A program made the position numbers and the translations under genes. The notes below the pieces were generated by a model. The model was not told the origin of the DNA. It saw only the letters and a program-made list of their open reading frames with translations, and did no database searches. Positions 56,511 through 64,000 of a stretch of DNA of 64,000 bases are shown here, piece after piece (position 1 is the stretch's first letter; every line of letters starts with the position of its first letter). This DNA is from Anaspis maculata (taxonomy: Eukaryota > Arthropoda > Insecta > Coleoptera > Scraptiidae): NCBI GenBank assembly GCA_949128115.1, contig OX421965.1, positions 33,909,681 through 33,973,680 on the forward strand. Reading direction: 5' to 3'.

Positions 56511-57384
56511 AGCTATAGGTTGAGTGGTATGCTAGAAAGTCATCACTATTATATTATTTTCAATTATTGTAGCAAGCTTGTATAGCGACACCGCTGATGT
56601 TAGTTTCGAAAAGTGCGTCTGCATTTTCATCCCGTGTAATCCATTCTTAAAAATAAAGTAATGATCTCGCCTAAAACTTGTACTAGGTGGATGATAATCA
56701 AAATGACGAAATAAAGAAAACCTCGAGGAAAACCTTGAAACAGAATCTCCTGGCATAGCACCAAAGCTTATTCCAATACCAAATGAAAATTCAGTTGATC
56801 GCATGTATAACGGAACAAGAACAAAATTAGGTCATCTTTTTGTACCAGATGGTGGTGGGCTGCTGATTAATTGAAATCGCGAATATCCCTCACCAATCGG
56901 GCCAAAACTTATGTGTTTACTTGCACAAAACCTTATACACAAGTCTCAGACTGCGAAACAGCCCACCTTACACATACCTAGTTCCGAAAAGTTCCCGGGA
57001 ACAACACATTATTTATTAAGTTATGCTGAAAGTTTTCTCGGATAAGTTATGTGGAAAAAAGTCAGTTCGTACCAGCCAACGCAGAAAATCACTAAGTAAC
57101 AAATAAATCCTTTCTGGTTTGGTTCAGTTCGAAGCGCATAGCCTCTAATGGAGTAAGCCAGTCTACAGTGGAAGTATGGGGTGATCCACCGAGAGCTCCC
57201 TTCCCCTACCTATTAGCATTTTTCTCGTTGAGATTATTGTCAGGAAAAAAATTCTTGCAACAATTTTTGCCGTAGAATTCGAAGGACACCAAAATTCTCC
57301 CTGTGTTCAGATATTGAAAATGATGCGGTGTTTCCTTTCGAGCCTGAATACATATTATTTCATATTTGATTAAGTATGATTACA
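56511..57384. other. No recognised gene
   Basis: Mixed AT-rich DNA after the DIRS element. The minus-strand frame at 56532-56804 carries no motif. Confidence 0.3.
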
Positions 57385-57866
57385 TACCAGGTGTTCATTT
57401 TCAAACTCCAAGCCCCAGATTTTTTGCCGCCAATTTGCCCAATTTTACAACTCACCTTGATTTAAAATTTCAAAAAGCATTACCCTCGGCATTACCTAAC
57501 TTGTTGTCTCAAATTGAAGATTCATATTGAAATTCACATTCTGACAAGCTTATTCTACTTCCGCCCCCACCCTACTTTACAGCAAAATGATTAAGGGATG
57601 AGGTTGATTATTTTTTAAATACGTACCTAATGTTCGACAGAAAAGAATTCTATCACCTTTAGTTCTACCTCCAACTTGATGTATCACAAAATAGGTGATG
57701 CTGTTTGGAATTCTAGAGTGTAGGGTAGGGTGTGGGCGCAGGGGTTGAAGACAGGAATGTGGCAATACGTGTTTTATTTGTCAAAATTGACCTGTTTGAG
57801 CGTTTTCCTGGGAAAAAATTAGCGGCGAAAAATCAGGGGTTAGAATCTCGAAAATGAACACCTGTA
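57385..57866. mobile_element. TA-flanked element related to the 45.2-kb repeat
   Basis: The left end TACCAGGTGTTCATTTTC and the complement of the right end (ACAGGTGTTCATTTTC) are bounded by TA. The arms continue through AACTCCAAGCCCCAGATTTTT and AATCAGGGGTTAGA. The interior holds the TTGATGTATCACAAAATAGGTGATGCTGTTTG block seen at 45.2-46.3 and 14.4 kb. Confidence 0.6.
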
Positions 57867-59300
57867 TACAGGGTGTTCCGTGATCTATGTGACAAACTTC
57901 AACACTGGATGGAGGACTCCAAGATGAGTTAAGACCAACAAGAGAAAAAAATGTTTGACCATTGGTTACGAAGATACAGGGTGTTTTGTACTTTTAGTCA
58001 CAATTTTCAAAGTGCAATATTTCTGCAACGGTTTCGTATAATCGATTGAAATTTTCATGTTACATCCCCTCACTGATACTTTATAAAAAGTCATAGCAAG
58101 TAGAGAAAAATTCCAGGTCCGGACTAAAAAAAAATATTTAGGTTTTCGTGCCCAAAAGTACTTTTTTGAGCAAAATTCAAAAAAATAGTTACCATATTCA
58201 TAAAGCTGAGAAAAAACTCTACACAAATAGTTTTTAAATTCTGACGGCACACTTGAGGTTTTCGAGCAAAAAAATTAGAAAACAGCTTAATATGCACTGT
58301 GGGTGAAACTTTTACCGGGCATGAAAATCAAAGTAGTTCGATATAATCCACATTATTACTCCAGTTCCATCATTTTTGTGGACTGCTGTACGTGTAGCTC
58401 ATATTGAATGACGTAGGAAGAAATTCAGAGTCGGAAATAGTGAAATTTTGATTTTCTTGTTTCCCTTCCACTGAAAACAATTATTTCTTGAACTTGGAGG
58501 AAAATTATTGTCCGATTAGGAGAATTCAGAAAAAATACTGAAAGAATCGTCAGTGTATTCCTTCGGCACCATTTTACTCTTCATAAAAAATCAGAATTAA
58601 ACTAGTAGGGAGTGTTAAAAAATGGACTAAAAAGTCAATGAAATAATGTGATAACATTTTATTAAATTAATAGAACGATTTACATTAACTATTCTTACGA
58701 ATGGGTCCATTGATCACTGCTTATCTCAGTTTGGATTTGGCAGTCATCTTGTGGCGGAAAAAATTATTTTAAATAAAGAATAAAACAGTCTTGAGTGAAA
58801 ATTCAAATTGAATAACATGAGAGCGAAAAACGTATGTAGGTATCTACCTCTTGTTTTATTATCTGCCGGTGGATTGTAATTGATTGAGAAATGAGAAATC
58901 GATCTTTCCAAAAACGCAGAACCAAAAAAATGACCGATTTAAAAAAAATAATACTTCATCTTCGTGAAAATTTTGACTACGCCATTGTGCAACAAACTTC
59001 AAATGCCTTTTCTCACGTGTGGTGTGGTAAACAATTTTTTTTTTCAGTCCGGTCTTGGATTTTTTTTTTACTTGCTATGGCTCTGTATGAAGTATTAGTG
59101 AGGGAATTCAACATGAAATATTGAATCGAGTATACGAAACCGTCGCAGAAATATTGCACTTCGAAAATTGTGACTATAAGTACAAAACACCCTGTATCTT
59201 CGTAACCAATGGTCAAAAATTTTATTTCTCTTGTTGGTCTTATCTTGGAGTCCTCTATCTAGTGTTGAAGTTTGTCAAATAGATCACGGAACATCCTGTA
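57867..59300. mobile_element. 1.43-kb foldback, ACAGGGTGTTCCGTGATCTA ends
   Basis: The left arm starts TACAGGGTGTTCCGTGATCT and the right arm ends AGATCACGGAACATCCTGTA. Pairing runs inward about 390 bp, through GACAAACTTCAACACTGGAT, a second ACAGGGTG tip (57976 and its inverse at about 59195), GTATAATCGATTGAAATTTTC and AGTCCGG. It starts where the previous element ends. The centre (58260-58890) is unique and codes for nothing recognised. Confidence 0.7.
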
Positions 59301-59885
59301 TGATCATAATCGAATATCAGATAAAATATATTTGAACTTAGAGATCCATTTAATCATTTCCAGTATTTAAATACAGCGTGTCAAAGAAAATTAGGAATTT
59401 TATTTTAACCACTCTGTATACTGCAAGATATAAAATTTTGGTTTCAAAAATGTAATTCCACAGAAAAAAATTGGAACCAATTTTTTTTCCTTCCAATTTA
59501 TTCCAACGAGGAAAGTTCTAAGACGGGTGGGAAGTCTTCGTGGATCACTTGTACCTACATATCAGTACTGTTACGAGCGGCGAAACTTTCGTGCATTCTA
59601 GAGCACACCCGATCTTTCTAGACTGTTCGCATCATATCGCGGTGCTGCAAGTGCAAATCTTTAAGACATTCGAGAACATACGCGATGGTTTGGCGATTGG
59701 AATAACATGGGAGATTTCAATAGCCGAGTAAGACACATCTGGTCAATTGGCGGAGGTGCCGCCTGTCTTGAGCACGCGATAATACACGCGAAAGATGTGG
59801 GATTGTTCAAGAGTCGCCTCGAATTATATGCAGCGATCAATATGGAATTTGCCGGAGAACAGTCGCAGGTATATAAATACCGGAC

Positions 59886-60050
59886 CAGTGGTGGAATTAC
59901 TGATACTCGACAGTGGTCGATCTCGACAATTTCCCCTTTCTCCTCTGCACCCTCCACCCTGAAGCTCAAGCAAGGAAAAAAGTGAAAATGCAGAGGGGGA
60001 AGAGGAAATTATCGAGGTCGACAACTGTCGAGTGTTCGTGATTCCACCAC
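59886..60050. repeat. ~165-bp inverted repeat (MITE-like)
   Basis: CAGTGGTGGAATTACTGATA pairs with the complement of GTTCGTGATTCCACCACATC. The stem continues through CTCGACAGTGGTCGATCTCGACAATTTCC and TGCA at the loop. No clear TSD. Confidence 0.55.
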
Positions 60051-63000
60051 ATCATTCAATTTAGAGCCATAACGGCGAGAAGTTGAAGCGATATACCCAA
60101 GAGCAAGTAATTGTTGACGCGTATTTTTTTTAGCAGTATGCAGAATATACCTACCCACCGCACCAAACATATCTTTTCAGACAATCAGACATGAAATCTT
60201 CTCTCATTCCAAGAAGAGGCGATCTAGCCTTGAAGAGTTTGCATGATTTTGTATATCTAGCATCAAATCCATAGAAGTAGTACATACAAGGTATAATCAG
60301 GTATATAATATAAGGTATATAATCAGGGCTGTCAATCACAAGCTAGAGAAACGCACTGTCTCAATCTCTCTTGCGACACCATTACAAACTCCCCCTTTAT
60401 GTACATCCACATCTACCCTCTATGCACTATAATACCCATGTTAGGTATGATCAAAAATTTAATAACCCCTCATTTGTTCCTTTTCAATATTGCAAATAAT
60501 AATTCCACCCTGCAGCCTGCATCTGGGAGTTGCGAGTACTCCGCAGATTGATTTAATAACGTACCGGTAACTTTTAAAGCCTATATTAAGTACTGTTTAT
60601 TCCGATAACTGTTCCGGGATATCCTAGCCCTTTTCCTGTCAGATGGTTTATTGACTTTGTTTTTATTGAATTCCAATTTTCTCATGCAGATCGAACAATG
60701 CAATACGTAACATATGGGCATTTCACCTGTAATTTTCCTACCGGTATGTTTTCCTCTCTGACGCTGCCCACCTATATAATGCCCCGTCGTTCCTGTAGCA
60801 GCAATTAGCCGTGTAATACTCGAATAATAAAAAATGATTGCGCCCGTTTCCGGTTTCCCCCTTTTTGAAAGCCACCGCTTCCGCCATATAAAAGCCCAAT
60901 ATGTACCCACCTATCCTATATACCTATAGACAATGTTTTTCCATAGCATACCCAGCCAACGATCGAACTCTCGTGCGATAATTAATCGGTCCTCATTTTC
61001 CATAAAATTCCCATGTCTGGAGGGAGAGAGCTTATCGCTGCACTTGTTTGTCTATGGCCAACATCAACATCATGTTAGCCAATACCCGTAATATAAACGC
61101 TATAAGATAGCCATCGGAGTTTAATTATTCAACAAGCAATATGCCACGGTAAAATATTGACAATACACGCGTCGTTAATCACTCTTGCTTTTTTGGGTCT
61201 TTATCTCTGTGCGATAAAAATACTGAGTAGGTGGGGTACGAGATCGATTCGCAAGCAATCTTTAACAGAATGTGAGATGAACATGTAATGCATCTGATCA
61301 TGAATTTAACAGAAGCAATATTTTTGTTGGTGAAAACTGGGTTTTCACTGATGAGCTTTTTTTCCGAATCATCGGGCTAAGAAGACCTCAGGGGTATGTT
61401 TTCGGTTATAGGATTTCCATTGGAGCACGATCTGAAGGACGGTCATCGAATTTATAATTCAACGTATAGGGTGGGCGACAGGTCTCAAGATCCAGCTTCA
61501 AACTGGAGAGAAAGAAACGATAACCTACTAAAGGCGAGACGGGGGCCGGATTTGAATAAAACTTTGGCGCATTCGAACTTCATCACCCTGTAGTTGCACT
61601 CTCAAGCACGTTATAGATGGCAATAAATCGTTATTGTCCCGTGCCAGTGATTATACACCCTGGGTGGATGACGATAAAATAATTACCCGCCCCCTACTCA
61701 TTCCAGCGTCTCCTCATCCAATTTCGACGTTCTAAATTACTTGCCGATACTTACAAAACGGGAACGTTAATTAGTACCCGTAATGGTAAATTCCTATAGA
61801 CAATCCTGATGAACTTTATTATACAGGAGACTCCGGGCATGTAGGTTAGAATGCCGTGGAGCTTCGGTGTTCGCAAGGACGTACAGTTCAACAGCCGCTC
61901 AAATCCTGCAATCTATGTGAAATCATCAAATAAGCTTTTAAGGTTGCCCTGGAGCGCTTCCGAAGCAAGTTTAGGCGGAACTTGTTGGCCCCGCGTGCGC
62001 CACTCAAACCGCAAAAGTCTCGTGCCTATATTGTGCCATATAACATTATTTTCCCCTTGTTCAAGTAGTGTTAACAATGCGGTATTTATAACGGGTGTTC
62101 GTTGTTAAAACGCTTTGAAGTTGGCTATTATGGCTCGTTGATTTAGGTCCTTTTCTCTCGCGGACAGTTTGAATTGAAGCGCCACTTTTGTTGTGGCCGT
62201 CCGCCACATGTTGAGACCAATTTTATCTCACTGTCAGGACAAAGGATCAACTTTCAACTCCCAGTGAGTTTTGTAGTGCATACTGCACACTGCACCAGCG
62301 TTAATATTGTCACGAATAGGAAAAGGGTTAGCCATTAGCCCTACCCGTGAACAGGGGTTGCTCTTTATTGTTGTTCAAGCACAGCTGAAATCGGTAGAAG
62401 TAAATGGGAACTGGTGCATTCTACTAAAATAATAAGTTTATTACAAATGATTATCAAACGCACATAGCACACCCGACACCTTACTCGCATGGCAGATATA
62501 AAATGGTTTTACTCACATGCTAACAAATAACTGAACCACGACGTATTGAATCAATGCCCAGGAAGGCTAACCGGATGACAATCGACCATCAATCGAATCA
62601 ATTAATAATCAAATGCCCCTTGTTCAAAGCTTCTAACCTCTTTTATCGAATTGTTCAAATCAGGCCAGTGCCGCAGCTATGCCTTGCTGATCCTGCAAAA
62701 CCTTTGTCTCCATTCTATTCCAATGCGGAAATGACTTAGCGTTTGCTGATTTGGACGATTCGGCGATACTTTGGCTTCACGTGCCTGCTTTTTATGTTCA
62801 AGGGATGAACTTTTACCTAGAGCCTTCATGTCACTACCATGCCAAGATCTCTTTGCCTCAACAATCAGCTCAAAGAATCAGGAGACTCAATACAGATATA
62901 GTGAAAGACAATATGTAGGTATGATCCAGTACATAAAGCTTCCTCTATCGACAAAGAGAGCTGGAGAAATAACAATTTTCATGTCAACGCAAACAAAACA

Positions 63001-64000
63001 GCTGTGGAATGTTGTTCACATCGAAATCAACGAGACATTCCAGAAAACAAAAATTGTGACATTGACCCAGCAAGCAAATGTATGAGACGCGGTAGGAGGA
63101 AAAAGACAAAGACAGTGAAGATAAAGGGAGAAGCCCACCAGTCTCACACCTAACGGTAGAAAGACGTAGAATTAAGTAAAAAATTCGTAACTATGAACAC
63201 AGGGATCGTATCGGAGTGGAGTTTTGTCGAGAGAAAGTTCAAGTTCTTTTCTAAATATAACTTCCTTTATGTGTTGATGTATTTTTATGAGAAAATGTGA
63301 TTGTTCGCATGTCGTAACTTTTCAAATCCAGTTGTGAACTTCACCCCGATACCGCCGTACACTAAAATGTTATTATTATAATTTTTATCGTTATTCCAGC
63401 AAAATACGTTTTGGTCCGTGTACCAAGGCGCCAGCAAGCAACAAATAATCTTTTGCCACCAACTCGTAGCTTCGAAATCATTAAAAAAAAATCGTAACCT
63501 TTGACCCGCGGGTCGTACCGATGCGGAATTTCAAATTCAAATTTAATAAATGTTTTTAATAAAATACATGTATCGATGTATTTTAATAAGAACGGGTAAT
63601 CTGCTTCTGAAATGCAGCACTCAATCGGCGATGCCGTGACGCCTGACGCACTAAATTGTTGATACAGTAATTTCTTATCTATTTTTCGTCAATATTTGAC
63701 ATGCTTTGGGCTGCAAGGCCATGAGCTACCCATTGGAGTTGAAATATTTCGCAAAAAACCTTTCGCCTAGGACTAGATGTTGTGACGGACGGACAGACGG
63801 ACAAAGCGAGAACATAAGCGCCTTACCGTTTGAAGAAGTGCGCTGAAAAGACTAGTGTGTAATAACAAAATATTGAATATCAGTCCTGTAGAATGTTCCA
63901 TATTTTGCTTTTAATGTCAGCTCTTTTCCTACCATCCTGCTTGGCGCCATTTTCATGCACGCCTTTCAGCTCCAGGTACAGGTCCCTGTGAAGAAAAAGT
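60051..64000. other. No gene recognised
   Basis: Open frames here are short (at most about 110 codons at 60581-60910 and 104 at 62771-63085), without motifs, and probably accidental. A single outward CACCCTGTA tip at about 61585 may be a broken repeat end. CpG-poor AT-rich DNA otherwise. Confidence 0.35.

Noticed and set aside
60581..60910. 109-codon minus-strand frame
   Set aside because: No recognisable domain, no promoter or splice context; composition matches non-coding flanks.

Overview
This window looks like repeat-rich nuclear DNA from an arthropod, most likely an insect. It is AT-rich, uses GT-AG introns as short as 66 bp, is littered with GGTACCTACC-type low-complexity strings, and is dominated by transposable elements (BEL/Pao, Ty3/Gypsy, DIRS, ISL2EU, Tc1/mariner, hAT-type and Harbinger-type). 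The short TA-flanked elements ending in ACAGGGTG, and the hAT-type ends beginning CAGTGGCGTA, are the kind seen in hemipteran genomes, but that placement is inference. No bacterial operon, rRNA, tRNA or CRISPR array was seen.

Layout. 0-0.7 kb: Ty3/Gypsy fragments on the minus strand, with a gag start cut by the window edge and an integrase tail remnant. 1-5.3 kb: several inverted-repeat (IR) elements, including a 758-bp foldback. 7.2-12.1 kb: a very large foldback with arms over 1 kb, whose right arm carries a nested terminal-inverted-repeat (TIR) element that itself carries a hAT-type element with a perfect 8-bp target-site duplication (TSD). 13.6-14.3 kb: a Foldback-like palindrome whose arms are arrays of 18-20-bp tandem repeats. 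17.4-24.0 kb: a complete-length BEL/Pao retrotransposon, with 257-bp LTRs and a 5-bp TSD, inserted into an older foldback. Its pol is broken by a frameshift and two stops. 25-34 kb: short DNA transposons and a few candidate first exons of host genes. 34.4-39.7 kb: an apparently intact ISL2EU/IS4EU-type DNA transposon with two convergent, intron-containing genes, a THAP-DDE transposase and a SWIM-YqaJ nuclease. 40-49 kb: more hAT-type, Tc1-like and Harbinger-type elements, including one Tc1-like element that keeps the transposase C-terminus. 51.1-56.5 kb: a full-length, coding-intact DIRS-like tyrosine-recombinase retrotransposon on the minus strand, with inverted termini, an internal complementary region and a spliced gag. 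57.4-59.3 kb: two abutting TA-flanked inverted-repeat elements. 59.3-64 kb: little that can be recognised.

The systems that hang together are the DIRS-like element (Gag; reverse transcriptase (RT)/RNase H/methyltransferase-like; tyrosine recombinase; ITR and ICR for circle-mediated replication) and the ISL2EU-type element (transposase plus YqaJ exonuclease between shared TIRs). Both keep all visible catalytic residues and may be young or active. Host-gene content is sparse. A few short ATG- or acceptor-led open segments end in strong splice donors (13.5, 15.75, 26.4, 27.4 and 49.9 kb) and could be exons of genes with very long introns. All exon boundaries were read by eye and none is confirmed by transcripts.
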